DNA of 64,000 nt from an uncultured Prevotella sp. (GCA_900771975.1 CAAGPV010000071.1:121899-185898); one strand, 5' to 3'; counted from the stretch's first letter, positions 33,899-43,604 are shown. Numbers and translations are program-made. Notes: a model not told the origin generated them from the sequence alone.

Positions 33899-35062
33899 TT
33901 AGTAGTCAAAGATACCATATTCGGAATGTATCGTTAAAGACTTTGCCCCGTCTTCAATATGGCCTATTACCTGTGCATCAATATTAAATGATTTACTTAT
34001 TTCTATTACTTTCTCTGCAATCTCTGGCTTAACATAAATTTCCATGCGGTGCCCCATGTTGAAAACTTGATACATCTCTTTCCAATCAGTTCCAGAGCAG
34101 TCGTGTATGATTTTAAACAGAGGAGGAATTGGGAACATATTGTCTTTAACCACCTTACAGTTGTCGTTTACAAAATGCAAGACTTTGGTTTGGGCGCCAC
34201 CTGTACAATGTACCATTCCATGAATGTCGGGCCGTATTTCTTCTAATAAGCGTTTAATAACAGGAGCATAGGTTCTTGTTGGAGATAAAACCAATTGTCC
34301 TGCATTTACTGAAAGTCCATCCAGCTTATCGGTAAGATGGTATTTTCCGCTATAAACCAAGTCGTTGGGAACTTGTTTGTCATAGCTCTCAGGAAATTTT
34401 TCAGCAAGATATTTGGCAAAAACGTCATGTCGAGCACTTGTCAAACCATTAGAGCCCATTCCGCCATTATAATTTTTCTCATAAGTAGCTTGCCCTGTGG
34501 AAGATAATCCAACAATGACGTCTCCAGGTTGGATATTTGCGTTGTTGATAACATCACTTCTCTTCATTCTGCATGTTACAGTGGAATCTACAATAATGGT
34601 TCTTACCAAATCTCCAACATCAGCCGTTTCTCCTCCTGTGGGATATATGCCAATTCCCATTTCCCGTAGTTCTTCCAAAAGTTCATCGGTACCATTTATT
34701 ATAGAAGAGATTACTTCTCCAGGAATAAGCAGTTTGTTGCGACCTATAGTGCTTGATACAAGAATATTGTCAACGGCACCAACACACAACAAATCATCAG
34801 TGTTCATAACAATAGCATCTTGTGCTATTCCTTTCCATACGCTTAAATCTCCCGTTTCTTTCCAATACATATATGCAAGGGAGGATTTTGTTCCTGCGCC
34901 ATCTGCATGCATTATATTGCAAAAATTGGGATCTCCTCCAAGAATATCGGGTATGATTTTGCAAAAAGCTTGAGGGAAAATACCTTTGTCAATGTTTTTT
35001 ATGGCATTGTGTACGTCTTCTTTTGCTGCACTAACGCCTCTTAGCATATATCGATTATTCAT
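33899..35062 (-). CDS. purM: phosphoribosylformylglycinamidine cyclo-ligase
   Basis: A 387-residue AIR synthetase of the long form found in Bacteroidetes, converting FGAM to AIR in purine synthesis. MHADGAGTKSSLAYMYW and NTDDLLCVGAVDNILVSST are the ATP/metal site, GIYPTGGETADVGDLV and DVIVGLSSTGQATYEKN the substrate region. It is 23 bases from aroE and 52 bases from prfA. The other pur gene in this operon is purC. Confidence 0.93.
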   Translation of the reverse strand: MNNRYMLRGVSAAKEDVHNAIKNIDKGIFPQAFCKIIPDILGGDPNFCNIMHADGAGTKSSLAYMYWKETGDLSVWKGIAQDAIVMNTDDLLCVGAVDNILVSSTIGRNKLLIPGEVISSIINGTDELLEELREMGIGIYPTGGETADVGDLVRTIIVDSTVTCRMKRSDVINNANIQPGDVIVGLSSTGQATYEKNYNGGMGSNGLTSARHDVFAKYLAEKFPESYDKQVPNDLVYSGKYHLTDKLDGLSVNAGQLVLSPTRTYAPVIKRLLEEIRPDIHGMVHCTGGAQTKVLHFVNDNCKVVKDNMFPIPPLFKIIHDCSGTDWKEMYQVFNMGHRMEIYVKPEIAEKVIEISKSFNIDAQVIGHIEDGAKSLTIHSEYGIFDY

Positions 35063-35085
35063 GTCTGTAATATTCTAATAAATTG

Positions 35086-35832
35086 TTATTTAGTTTCTTG
35101 CCAAAATTTCCATGAAGCAAAAGCTTGTAACAGAAGCATTTCAAGTCCATTCTTTACAATTGCACCCATTTGTGCTCCCTTTTTCATGAATAGCGTTTCA
35201 TCAGGGTTATAGATAAGGTCATAAAGGAGGTTGTGATGGTCCATGGATTCGTAGGGTAGTTTTGGACACTCGTCAACTTTTGGATACATCCCTAAAGGAG
35301 TACAATTAACGATGACGTTATATTCTTTAATTATAGCGGGAGTGATATCTTCATATTGTATGGTATTGGGGCGTTTGTATCGACTTACACAGATAGATTC
35401 TACTCCGAGAGATTTCAATCCGTAGTGAATAGCTTTTGCTGCCCCTCCAGTTCCTAAGACCAAAGCCTTTTTGTGATACTCTTTTATAAGAGGCTCTATA
35501 CTTTGCGTAAATCCGATAACATCGCTATTATATCCTTTGAGAATCGTATTATTGTCTTTATGGATTATCTTAATTACATTGACAGCCCCTATTGCCCGCG
35601 CTTCTGGGCTAAGGTAATCTAAATAACTAATAACTTTCTCTTTATATGGAATAGTAACATTTAATCCCAATAAGTTTGGGTTAAGATCTATTACTTCGCT
35701 AAGATTCTCAATAGTAGGAATCTCATAATTCTCATAGATGGCATCAATCCCCTCATTTACGAACTTTTCATTAAAGAAGTTTTGAGAGAAGGAATGTCCC
35801 AAAGGATGTCCAATTAATCCATATTTATCCAT
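35086..35832 (-). CDS. aroE: shikimate dehydrogenase
   Basis: A 248-residue NADP-dependent enzyme converting dehydroshikimate to shikimate in aromatic synthesis. The substrate motif GLIGHPLGHSFSQNFFNEKF and the catalytic Lys in NVTIPYKEKVISYLD are at the N-terminus. The NADP loop is LGTGGAAKAIHYGLK, and NCTPLGMYP follows. It lies between ubiE and purM in the same orientation. Confidence 0.95.
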   Translation of the reverse strand: MDKYGLIGHPLGHSFSQNFFNEKFVNEGIDAIYENYEIPTIENLSEVIDLNPNLLGLNVTIPYKEKVISYLDYLSPEARAIGAVNVIKIIHKDNNTILKGYNSDVIGFTQSIEPLIKEYHKKALVLGTGGAAKAIHYGLKSLGVESICVSRYKRPNTIQYEDITPAIIKEYNVIVNCTPLGMYPKVDECPKLPYESMDHHNLLYDLIYNPDETLFMKKGAQMGAIVKNGLEMLLLQAFASWKFWQETK

Positions 35833-35860
35833 GGCAAAGATATCAATGTTGAGTTATTTA

Positions 35861-36595
35861 TCATTTTTCTGCAAAATACAAAGTACATATACCGAAAGAA
35901 AGACGGCTAAATTTCGCTTTTGAAAAACCGGCATGATGTAATATTTTAACCATTTCTTCGCCTTGAGGGAAGGCTTCTATTGTTGCGGTTAAATATTTAT
36001 AAGCACTTTGATCTTTAGAGATTAATTTCCCATAAAAAGGGAGTATGGTATGAGCGTAAATATGAAAAAGTTGTTTTATCGGGAACTTAATGGGCATTGT
36101 TAGTTCCAAAATACAAAGATGCCCGTTCTCTTTTAAGACCCGACACATCTCACTTAATCCCTTGTCTAAATCTTGAAAGTTTCGAATTCCAAAAGCAACG
36201 GTTATCGCATCAAAGTAATTGCTTTTAAAACTTAAGTGTAGGCAATCTTCTTTTTTAAAAGAAATGATATCGCTTAGGCTCTTTTTTTGAACTTTTTTTT
36301 GAGCGATAGACATCATCTTTTCAGAGATGTCTACTCCAACAAGATTCTTGGGCCTTAGTCTTATTGCTGCTTGAATGGCAAAGTCTCCAGTGCCAGTTGC
36401 TACATCAAGAATAGACTTGGGCTTAAAAGGATATAATAGTTTAATTGCTTTTTTTCGCCAATATTTGTCGATATTCCATGAAAGCAGGTGATTTAATTTG
36501 TCGTATGTAGAAGCGATGTTGTTGAACATCGCTTCTACTAAGACGCTTTTATTTTCCTCCCCGTCATAGGGCTTTATGCTTTCTTGTTTGTACAT
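35861..36595 (-). CDS. ubiE: demethylmenaquinone methyltransferase
   Basis: A 244-residue class I methyltransferase that performs the last step of menaquinone synthesis (menG/ubiE). The SAM loop is LDVATGTGDFAIQAA, followed by GVDISEKMMSIAQKKV and the family blocks FDAITVAFGIRNFQDLDKGL and LLELTMP-like CILELTMPIKFP. Anaerobic respiration with fumarate in Bacteroidales needs menaquinone. Two bases separate it from purC. Confidence 0.95.
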   Translation of the reverse strand: MYKQESIKPYDGEENKSVLVEAMFNNIASTYDKLNHLLSWNIDKYWRKKAIKLLYPFKPKSILDVATGTGDFAIQAAIRLRPKNLVGVDISEKMMSIAQKKVQKKSLSDIISFKKEDCLHLSFKSNYFDAITVAFGIRNFQDLDKGLSEMCRVLKENGHLCILELTMPIKFPIKQLFHIYAHTILPFYGKLISKDQSAYKYLTATIEAFPQGEEMVKILHHAGFSKAKFSRLSFGICTLYFAEK

Positions 36596-36597
36596 CG

Positions 36598-37548
36598 TTA
36601 TTTTAGAGATGCTAAATAGTGATTGATGTTATTTTCAATTCTTTTTGCAATGTCTCCTTCTTCTGTTGCTTTGTCGAATTTTTCCCCTGTAATGTGTTCA
36701 TATAACTCTATATACCGATCGCTTACGCTATTGGCATATTCATCTGTTATTTCCGGCATTACCTGTCCAGGCTCATTCATGAAGTTATGATCTATCAACC
36801 ATTGGCGTACAAATTCTTTAGAAAGTTGTTTTTGGGGCTCACCTTTCTCAAATTTCTCCTCATAGCCGTTAGCATAGAAATATCTGCTGGAATCAGGGGT
36901 GTGTATTTCATCTATAAGATAGATTTTGCCATCGCGTTTTCCAAATTCATATTTGGTGTCTACCAAGATAAGCCCTTGTTTGGCTGCAATCTCTTGTCCA
37001 CGAGCAAACAATCGTCTTGTATAGTCTTCAATAACAGCGTAGTCTTCAGCAGAAATGATATGTTGTTTGATAATTTCTTCTTTAGAGATATTTAGGTCAT
37101 GCCCTTCATCTGCTTTGGTAGTAGGGGTTATAATAGGCTCTGGAAAACGTTGGTTTTCTTTCATTCCTTCAGGAAGTTTTATGCCACAAATTTCTCTACA
37201 TCCGTTTTTGTATTCTCTCCAAGCAGAACCTGTAAGAATTCCTCGTATAATCATTTCTACTTTAAAGCCTTCACATTTCAATCCTACCGTTGCCATAGGG
37301 TCTGGTGTAGCTAGTTTCCAATTTGGACAGATGTCTTTCGTTAAGTCTAAAAATTTAGCGGCAATCTGATTTAATACTTGTCCTTTAAAAGGAATACCTT
37401 TAGGTAAAACAACATCAAAAGCAGATATACGATCGGTTGCAACCATGACAATGAGATCGTCATTGATGTTGTAAACGTCACGAACCTTTCCGTGATAAAC
37501 ACTTTTTTGATTACTAAAATGGAAATCAGTTTTTGTTAATGCTTTCAT
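36598..37548 (-). CDS. purC: SAICAR synthase
   Basis: A 316-residue phosphoribosylaminoimidazole-succinocarboxamide synthase. KVRDVYNINDDLIVMVATDR is the glycine-poor ATP loop, VEMIIRGILTGSAWREY the substrate motif, and LVDTKYEFGKRDGKIYLIDE the ATP-grasp-like metal site, followed by HTPDSSRYFY. It overlaps the end of phoH by 23 bases, so phoH, purC and ubiE should be translated together. Confidence 0.95.
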   Translation of the reverse strand: MKALTKTDFHFSNQKSVYHGKVRDVYNINDDLIVMVATDRISAFDVVLPKGIPFKGQVLNQIAAKFLDLTKDICPNWKLATPDPMATVGLKCEGFKVEMIIRGILTGSAWREYKNGCREICGIKLPEGMKENQRFPEPIITPTTKADEGHDLNISKEEIIKQHIISAEDYAVIEDYTRRLFARGQEIAAKQGLILVDTKYEFGKRDGKIYLIDEIHTPDSSRYFYANGYEEKFEKGEPQKQLSKEFVRQWLIDHNFMNEPGQVMPEITDEYANSVSDRYIELYEHITGEKFDKATEEGDIAKRIENNINHYLASLK

Positions 37549-38503
37549 CGTTTAAATATTTTTTGTTCGTTTTGTCAAAGTTGTCATATGCATTCACAAT
37601 TTGTGTGACTAATTTATGTCTTACTATATCTTTAGAAGATAGCTTGACTATTTCTATGTCATCGACATCACTTAGTACGCGAAGGGCTTCTTTTAGTCCA
37701 CTTTGTTGAGAACGAGGTAAATCTATTTGAGTTAAATCTCCAGTAACAATCATTTTGGTGTTCCATCCCATACGGGTTAAGAACATGCGAATTTGAGCAG
37801 GTGTTGTGTTCTGGGCTTCATCTAAGATAACGATGGCATCACTTAAAGTTCGTCCCCGCATAAATGCAAGAGGAGCTATTTGAATAACATGCTTTTCTAT
37901 CATATCCTGTAGTTTTACAGGGGGAAGCATATCTTCAAGAGCATCGTATAGCGGTTGCAGATAGGGATCAATTTTGTCTTTCATGTCACCAGGGAGAAAT
38001 CCTAATTTCTCTCCAGCTTCAACAGCCGGCCGTGACAGAATGATTTTTTTTACAGCTTTTTCTTTTAAAGCTTGAACTGCAAGGGCGATACTTAAATAGG
38101 TCTTTCCGGTTCCTGCTGGTCCTACTGCAAAGATCAAGTCTTTGTTGTGGAAAGCCTTGATTAGTTGTTGTTGTTGTGCAGATTTACCTTTTATCGGACG
38201 ACCGCCAACAGAATAAGTTACAATATCTTCTGAATGATTGGTTGCTACTTTCTTCCCCTTAATAATATCAAGGAAATCTTTATCGGTAAGAATATTGTGC
38301 TCGATAAGATGTTGTCGAAGATCTTCTATATGTTCTTCAATTTTTGCAATTTCCAACTCGTCACCCAATACTTTTATTACATTGTCGCGAGCCATAATGC
38401 GCAACTTGGGGAAGAGCGACTTTAGCATCTGCAAGTGCTCATTCCCTATACCATAAAAGGATACAGGGTCAACATCTTCAAGGACAATATGTTTCTCTAT
38501 CAA
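37526..38503 (-). CDS. PhoH-family ATPase
   Basis: A 325-residue cytosolic P-loop ATPase. Walker A is VGPAGTGKTYLSIALA, Walker B is VILDEAQNTTPAQIRMFLTR, and MIVTGDLTQIDLPRSQQSGL follows. The N-terminal ~100 residues include a KH-like segment (FPKLRIMARDNVIKVLGDE). PhoH proteins are linked to RNA processing and ribosome function. It heads the purC-ubiE-aroE-purM-prfA-pyrF train. The 175-base upstream gap has TAAATTTG (minus, 38532-38525) as a possible -7 box. Confidence 0.9.
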   Translation of the reverse strand: MIEKHIVLEDVDPVSFYGIGNEHLQMLKSLFPKLRIMARDNVIKVLGDELEIAKIEEHIEDLRQHLIEHNILTDKDFLDIIKGKKVATNHSEDIVTYSVGGRPIKGKSAQQQQLIKAFHNKDLIFAVGPAGTGKTYLSIALAVQALKEKAVKKIILSRPAVEAGEKLGFLPGDMKDKIDPYLQPLYDALEDMLPPVKLQDMIEKHVIQIAPLAFMRGRTLSDAIVILDEAQNTTPAQIRMFLTRMGWNTKMIVTGDLTQIDLPRSQQSGLKEALRVLSDVDDIEIVKLSSKDIVRHKLVTQIVNAYDNFDKTNKKYLNDESINKN

Positions 38504-38632
38504 CGTTAGCTCCTAATTTTTTTGCAAATTTACAAAAACCTTTTTTAAAAAGAGAACTATTTGTGGGTTTTAATGTCCTGTTGTCTTATTTTTTACTGAG
38601 TAAAGATAGAAGGAATTTGTGAGGGCAAAAGC

Positions 38633-38676
38633 ACGAACAAGAGCGAGAATATAACTTATAGCTCGCTCTTGTTCGT
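38633..38676 (-). terminator. terminator of the prfC operon
   Basis: ACGAACAAGAGCGA (38633-38646), with one more G, pairs with TCGCTCTTGTTCGT (38663-38676) around a 14-base loop. It lies just beyond the prfC stop at 38679, and a short T stretch follows on the minus strand. Confidence 0.8.
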
Positions 38677-38678
38677 TA

Positions 38679-40244
38679 TTAGAACTCAGAAGTGAAATGA
38701 AACTTAATATGCTTAAAGTCTTGCTGAGCCATACTAAGAACATAACTAGAATCGGCCAGGAAGACATCTCTTCCTTCCCTGTCTTTTGCCATATATTGGT
38801 ATTTCCTTTTCTTGAAATTCTCTAATTCTTGTTCATCGTCCGATTCTATCCAGCATGCTTTGTACAGATGTATAGGCTCCCAACGGCATTTCGCATTATA
38901 TTCATTTTGAAGTCTATATTGAATTACTTCAAACTGGAGCTGCCCAACGGTTCCGATAATCTTCCGGTTGTTAAATTGATTGATAAAAAGTTGGGCAACG
39001 CCCTCATCCATAAGTTGTTGTATGCCTTTTTCCAACTGCTTGGACTTCATTGGATCATCGTTCTCTATGTATTTAAACATTTCCGGAGAGAAACTTGGCA
39101 ACCCTTTAAAATGAATTATCTCTCCTTCTGTAAGAGTGTCTCCAATTTTGAAAATGCCATTGTCAGGTAAGCCTACAATGTCTCCAGGATAGGCTTCTTC
39201 AACGGTGCTTTTGCGTTGTGCCATGAACAGTGTTGGAGATGAAAATCTTAAAGTCTTTCCATCTCTTACGTGAAGATACGGATGGTTGCGCTCAAAACGG
39301 CCAGAACAAACTTTGCAAAAGGCGATGCAACTTCGGTGGTTTGGATCGATGTTGGCAGTTATTTTAAAGATAAATCCTGTGAATTTTGCCTCTTCAGGTT
39401 TTATTTCACGCTCCTCTGCAATAGTAGGTCGTGGACAGGGCGCAATTTTTACGAAACAATCCAGTAATTCTTGTACTCCAAAGTTGTTTAATGCAGAGCC
39501 AAAAAAGACGGGAGCAATTTCTGCTTTTCGGTAAGGGTCAACGTTGAAGTCTGGATAAACTCCGTTAATCAACTCTAAATCATCGCGCAATTGTTGTGCA
39601 TCAGTCTCTCCAACATGTTTTTCAAGTTCGTCAGAATTGATGTCAATTTCAACTTTTTCGGTAACACGTTGTTTGTTTGGAGAGAACAAGTTTAGTTGTT
39701 GCTCATAAATATTATAAACACCTTTAAAGCGCTGCCCTTGATTAATTGGCCATGAAAGAGGACGAACTTTAATTTGTAGCTCTTCTTCCAATTCGTCAAG
39801 AAGGTCAAAGGGGTCTCTACCTTCCCGGTCCATTTTGTTTACAAATATAATGACTGGTGTATTACGCATACGGCAGACTTCCATCAATTTTCTTGTTTGC
39901 GTCTCAACACCCTTTGCTGCATCAACAACAATTATAGCAGAATCGACAGCTGTTAAAGTTCGGTAGGTGTCTTCTGCAAAGTCTTGGTGGCCTGGAGTGT
40001 CCAAGATGTTGATTTTGTAGCCACCGTATTCAAATTCCATTACAGAGGTGGAAACGGAAATACCGCGTTGTTTTTCTATTTCCATCCAGTCGGAAGTGGC
40101 AGTTTTCCTAATCTTGTTGCTCTTGACAGCTCCCGCCACTTGTATTTGACCACCGAAAAGAAGAAACTTCTCTGTAAGCGTTGTCTTTCCTGCGTCTGGG
40201 TGGGAGATGATGGCAAAGGTTCTTCTTCTTTCTATTTCGTTCAT
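38679..40244 (-). CDS. prfC: peptide chain release factor 3
   Basis: A 521-residue translational GTPase that recycles RF1/RF2. G1 is SHPDAGKTTLTEK, G3 DTPGHQDF, G4 NKMDREGRDP; these are the RF3 versions. SNKIRKTATSDWMEIEKQRG is the switch I region. The C-terminal domains continue to the end (FKHIKFHFTSEF). It is the last gene of the LysE-DUF4924-rfbD-prfC unit. Confidence 0.95.
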   Translation of the reverse strand: MNEIERRRTFAIISHPDAGKTTLTEKFLLFGGQIQVAGAVKSNKIRKTATSDWMEIEKQRGISVSTSVMEFEYGGYKINILDTPGHQDFAEDTYRTLTAVDSAIIVVDAAKGVETQTRKLMEVCRMRNTPVIIFVNKMDREGRDPFDLLDELEEELQIKVRPLSWPINQGQRFKGVYNIYEQQLNLFSPNKQRVTEKVEIDINSDELEKHVGETDAQQLRDDLELINGVYPDFNVDPYRKAEIAPVFFGSALNNFGVQELLDCFVKIAPCPRPTIAEEREIKPEEAKFTGFIFKITANIDPNHRSCIAFCKVCSGRFERNHPYLHVRDGKTLRFSSPTLFMAQRKSTVEEAYPGDIVGLPDNGIFKIGDTLTEGEIIHFKGLPSFSPEMFKYIENDDPMKSKQLEKGIQQLMDEGVAQLFINQFNNRKIIGTVGQLQFEVIQYRLQNEYNAKCRWEPIHLYKACWIESDDEQELENFKKRKYQYMAKDREGRDVFLADSSYVLSMAQQDFKHIKFHFTSEF

Positions 40245-40263
40245 CTGTTGATTTTATGAAAGA

Positions 40264-41142
40264 TTAGGCTTTAAGGATATTGTTAATGCAAACCTTAAGA
40301 CTGTCCGTCCAATAAGGAATATGTATGCCGAATGTTTTCTTGATTTTTGTCTTGTCTAAAACACTGTATGCCGGACGAGTAACCGGACTTGGAAATTCGC
40401 TACTATGGCAAGGTTGTATATCGCAGTTGTTGTTATTGGCAAGTTCTGCTATTTTTTTTGTAAAGTCAAACCAGCTACAAACTCCTTCGTTAGAGAAATG
40501 ATATATGCCAGTGTTGGAAGTGTACTTGCGATTTTCAATAATGTCATAGATGGCTTTTGCAAGGTCTCCGGCATAGGTTGGTGTTCCACATTGGTCGAAA
40601 ACCACCTTTAATTGGTCTTTAGTTGCTGTAAGGTTTAGCATGGTCTTTACGAAGTTGTGTCCAAACTCTGAATAAAGCCATGCGGTTCTAATGATTATGT
40701 AGTCAGCTCCTGTAGCTTTTATTTTCTGTTCGCCATGCAGTTTTGTCAAGCCATAGACGCCAGTAGGCGTTCCTTTTTGGTCTTCTGTACATGGCGTGTT
40801 GTAAGGGTCGCCTCCAAAAACATAATCGGTACTAATATGTATCAATAAGCCATTGACAGCTTTCATCGCTTTTGCAAGGTTTTCAGGAGCTTTGGCGTTA
40901 AGTGTTTCAACGATTTCTCCTGCAGTTTCAGCTTTGTCTACATTTGTCCATGCTGCACAATTGACAATGCATTGGATGTCGTTTTCCCTAACAATGTTAG
41001 TGATGTCATCAATGTTGGTGATGTCCAGTTTTTGATAGCCATCACACACATCGGTAAAGATATAATTGTCTTTGCTATTTTGTGCAACAATTTGCATTTC
41101 ATGACCAAGTTGTCCGTTGGCCCCAGTTACTAATATATTCAT
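40264..41142 (-). CDS. rfbD: dTDP-4-dehydrorhamnose reductase
   Basis: A 292-residue NAD(P)H-dependent SDR that makes dTDP-L-rhamnose for surface polysaccharide. The nucleotide loop is TGANGQLGHEMQI, the active-site Tyr-Lys pair is in VYGLTKLHGEQ, and STDYVFGGDPYNTPC is the family block. The other rfb genes are not in the window; in many Bacteroidales rfbD sits apart from them, next to prfC as here. Confidence 0.93.
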   Translation of the reverse strand: MNILVTGANGQLGHEMQIVAQNSKDNYIFTDVCDGYQKLDITNIDDITNIVRENDIQCIVNCAAWTNVDKAETAGEIVETLNAKAPENLAKAMKAVNGLLIHISTDYVFGGDPYNTPCTEDQKGTPTGVYGLTKLHGEQKIKATGADYIIIRTAWLYSEFGHNFVKTMLNLTATKDQLKVVFDQCGTPTYAGDLAKAIYDIIENRKYTSNTGIYHFSNEGVCSWFDFTKKIAELANNNNCDIQPCHSSEFPSPVTRPAYSVLDKTKIKKTFGIHIPYWTDSLKVCINNILKA

Positions 41143-41176
41143 AAGTTATGATTTTTTAGTGTCGTGTATTATACAT

Positions 41177-41728
41177 TTAATTATCTTCTTCAAAGTCAAG
41201 CCCTTCATCGCGCTCTTTTATGTAATAGTCACTTAACATCCCTATAAAAGTTGTTATTTCTTTTATGGCATGAGAAGTTTCTGGCGAAATGGTTTTCTTT
41301 TGTAGCCGAAGCATCATTACGCCATAAAGGGCGTTAAAACATGTGGCAATTTCATTTTCCTCTTTTTGCCCCTTTTGACGAAGTTCTACAATAAAGGGCA
41401 ATACCTTATAATATTCGGTGGAATAAAAAGGAAATTTGGTAGAAGCTAAAAGTCTCGCATTTAATTCAGACAAGTCTTGAAGGAGAATCTTGTTTATCTG
41501 CAAGTGCCCTTTCTCCCGACAACCCTCTTGGTTCATCATGCGTACTAAATCTCCAAACCAGTCAAGTTCTTCTTCTTTTTGTTCTTCTGTGAAATCGAAG
41601 CGACTGATATACTCGTTTTTTATTCTTGTTAAAGAGCATCCATAAGCTCGTATAATATCTTCTATTTGCCACATATATAACAAATATTCAGCTATGGATT
41701 TTTTTCGTAAATCTTGGGCTACAAACAT
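41177..41728 (-). CDS. DUF4924-type conserved protein of unknown function
   Basis: A 183-residue helical cytosolic protein beginning MFVAQDLRKKSIAEYLLYMW and containing the blocks EEELDWFGDLVRMMNQEGCR and SHAIKEITTFIGMLSDYYI. This matches the Bacteroidetes-restricted DUF4924 family as I know it. I start at 41728, two bases after the LysE-type stop; a longer ORF to 41812 would overlap that gene. Function unknown. Conserved placement next to rfbD and prfC suggests a stable operon. Confidence 0.8.
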   Translation of the reverse strand: MFVAQDLRKKSIAEYLLYMWQIEDIIRAYGCSLTRIKNEYISRFDFTEEQKEEELDWFGDLVRMMNQEGCREKGHLQINKILLQDLSELNARLLASTKFPFYSTEYYKVLPFIVELRQKGQKEENEIATCFNALYGVMMLRLQKKTISPETSHAIKEITTFIGMLSDYYIKERDEGLDFEEDN

Positions 41729-41730
41729 TT

Positions 41731-42435
41731 TTATTGCTCTAATGAAGGTAAAGAGTAAAGGTTGAAAATTGTTCCGATGAGGGCTACCAAAGCAAAAATC
41801 ACCACAATACAACCGATAACTTTATTAATAATTAATATGCCGTTTGTGTCAAATTTACCTCTAACTTTGTCTACCAGCCATGTCAAACCATACCACCATA
41901 AGAGGGCTCCCCCAATAATACTGATATATCCGATGGTCATTTCGAGAGGGTGGTCAGGAATGATAAAGGCAAATTGGGCAAAAGTGGCCATAAACAAAAA
42001 CACTATCAAAGGGTTAGAAAGCGTTACCAGGAAGGCCGTTATTGCATTGTGAGTTAATGTCCCTTTGGAATTTGAGCTTTTGTGAGCATTCTTCATAGGG
42101 TTGGAACGATAACAATAGACACCAAAAGCGAGAAACAACACCCCTCCGAAAATCTGCAAATAAAATTTGTTTTGGGCATTATTGATGAAGTCCATGATAA
42201 AACTCATGCCCAAGCCGGTAAGCAAAGCATAAATAATGTCAGAACAGGCTGCGCCAATACCCGTGACAAACCCGAACCACCGTCCTTTGTTTAGGGTTCG
42301 TTGAATACATAGAATTCCGACAGGCCCCATGGGTGCTGAAGCAAAAATCCCGATAAGCAGACCTTTCAGAATTATGTCTAAAACATCTATTTGTAATGGA
42401 AAAGACAAATTCATAAATCGCTTGCAAAATTGCAA
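41731..42435 (-). CDS. LysE/RhtB-family exporter
   Basis: A 234-residue inner-membrane protein with about six hydrophobic helices. The family signature PMGPVGILCIQRTLNKGRW follows helix one, and TLSNPLIVFLFMATFA is in the middle. Members export amino acids or related metabolites; the substrate here is unknown. A second start at 42414 (MNLSFPLQIDVLD) is equally plausible. It heads the operon with the DUF4924-type gene, rfbD and prfC, and is divergent from the ROK kinase. Confidence 0.87.
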   Translation of the reverse strand: MQFCKRFMNLSFPLQIDVLDIILKGLLIGIFASAPMGPVGILCIQRTLNKGRWFGFVTGIGAACSDIIYALLTGLGMSFIMDFINNAQNKFYLQIFGGVLFLAFGVYCYRSNPMKNAHKSSNSKGTLTHNAITAFLVTLSNPLIVFLFMATFAQFAFIIPDHPLEMTIGYISIIGGALLWWYGLTWLVDKVRGKFDTNGILIINKVIGCIVVIFALVALIGTIFNLYSLPSLEQ

Positions 42436-42471
42436 AAATTATACGAGATAAGCAAATTTAGCAAATAAAAC

Positions 42472-42502
42472 TTTGGCCACTATTATATTTTTAATAACTT
42501 TG
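42472..42502 (+). promoter_or_regulatory. promoter of the ROK kinase gene
   Basis: TTTG at 42472-42475, a 19-base spacer and TAACTTTG at 42495-42502. Transcription should start near 42509, 33 bases before the ATG. Confidence 0.82.
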
Positions 42503-42541
42503 CGAATGAAGAAATAATTAAAAACAAAAATATAAACCAAT

Positions 42542-43513
42542 ATGAACGAACTTAAACCTTATGTTATTGGTCTTGATTTAGGAGGGACCAATGCTGTATT
42601 TGGCGTTGTTGACCAACGTGGTAATGTTTTGTCAACCAATTCGATAAAAACTCAGGCTTATGAAAAAGTAGACGATTTCGTTTCTGCTGGAGTTGCTGCC
42701 ATTAAGCCTATGGTAGATAAACTGGGAGGTATTCAGAACATCAAAGCAATGGGTATTGGTGCTCCTAATGGCAATTATTATAAGGGAACTATCGAATATG
42801 CTCCCAATCTTCATTGGGCGCATGACTGTATTGTGCCTTTAGCAGAAATGTTTTCTCGGCAATTGAATATCCCTGTTGGTATTACAAATGATGCGAATGC
42901 AGCTGCCATTGGCGAAATGGAATATGGTGTAGCCAAAGGAATGAAAAATTTCATCGTTCTTACTTTGGGAACAGGAGTAGGATCTGGAATTGTCATCAAC
43001 GGTCAACTTGTTTATGGTAGTGATGGCTTTGCTGGAGAATTAGGCCATGTTACGATTGTCCATGGCGAAAAGGGAAGGACTTGTGGTTGTGGTCGTAAAG
43101 GTTGTCTCGAAGCTTATTGTTCTGCCACAGGAGTTGCACGCACTGCTCGTGAGTTCTTGTCAACAACAGACGAACCATCTAAGTTGCGTGACCTTGCCCC
43201 TGAATCCATCACTTCTTTGGATGTAAGTATCGCAGCAAGCCAGGGGGACGCTTTGGCAAAACGTGTTTATGAATATACTGGCCATCTTTTGGGTGAGGCT
43301 TGTGCAGATTTCGCAGCATTCTCAAGTCCTGAAGCATTTATCTTTTTTGGTGGCCTTACCAAAGCCGGCAACTTGATAATGGATCCTATCAAAGCAGCTT
43401 ACAATGAGCACGTAATGCCTATATTTAAAGGGAAAGCCCAGTTCCTTATCAGCGGATTAGATGACGCTTCTGCCGCTGTATTAGGCGCATCTGCTATAGG
43501 CTGGGATTTATAA
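42542..43513 (+). CDS. ROK-family sugar kinase (glucokinase type)
   Basis: A 323-residue cytosolic kinase that probably phosphorylates glucose to glucose-6-phosphate. The phosphate-1 loop is GLDLGGTNAVFGVVD, the active-site Asp is in PVGITNDANAAAIGE, and GTGVGSGIVINGQL is the second ATP loop. The ROK zinc motif is CGCGRKGCLEAYCS. There is no HTH domain, so it is an enzyme and not a regulator. It stands alone with a promoter and a terminator. Confidence 0.93.
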   Translation: MNELKPYVIGLDLGGTNAVFGVVDQRGNVLSTNSIKTQAYEKVDDFVSAGVAAIKPMVDKLGGIQNIKAMGIGAPNGNYYKGTIEYAPNLHWAHDCIVPLAEMFSRQLNIPVGITNDANAAAIGEMEYGVAKGMKNFIVLTLGTGVGSGIVINGQLVYGSDGFAGELGHVTIVHGEKGRTCGCGRKGCLEAYCSATGVARTAREFLSTTDEPSKLRDLAPESITSLDVSIAASQGDALAKRVYEYTGHLLGEACADFAAFSSPEAFIFFGGLTKAGNLIMDPIKAAYNEHVMPIFKGKAQFLISGLDDASAAVLGASAIGWDL

Positions 43514-43557
43514 ATGAGGGAATAGAACTTAGTTTTTAAGTTTACAATAAATTTACT

Positions 43558-43604
43558 GGGGAACGATTGGAAAGTTTATTAACGATACCAATTGTTCCCC
43601 TTTT
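43558..43604 (+). terminator. terminator of the ROK kinase gene (shared with the efflux operon)
   Basis: GGGGAACGATTGG (43558-43570) pairs with CCAATTGTTCCCC (43588-43600), one G-T pair, followed by TTTT. It lies between convergent genes. Confidence 0.87.
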
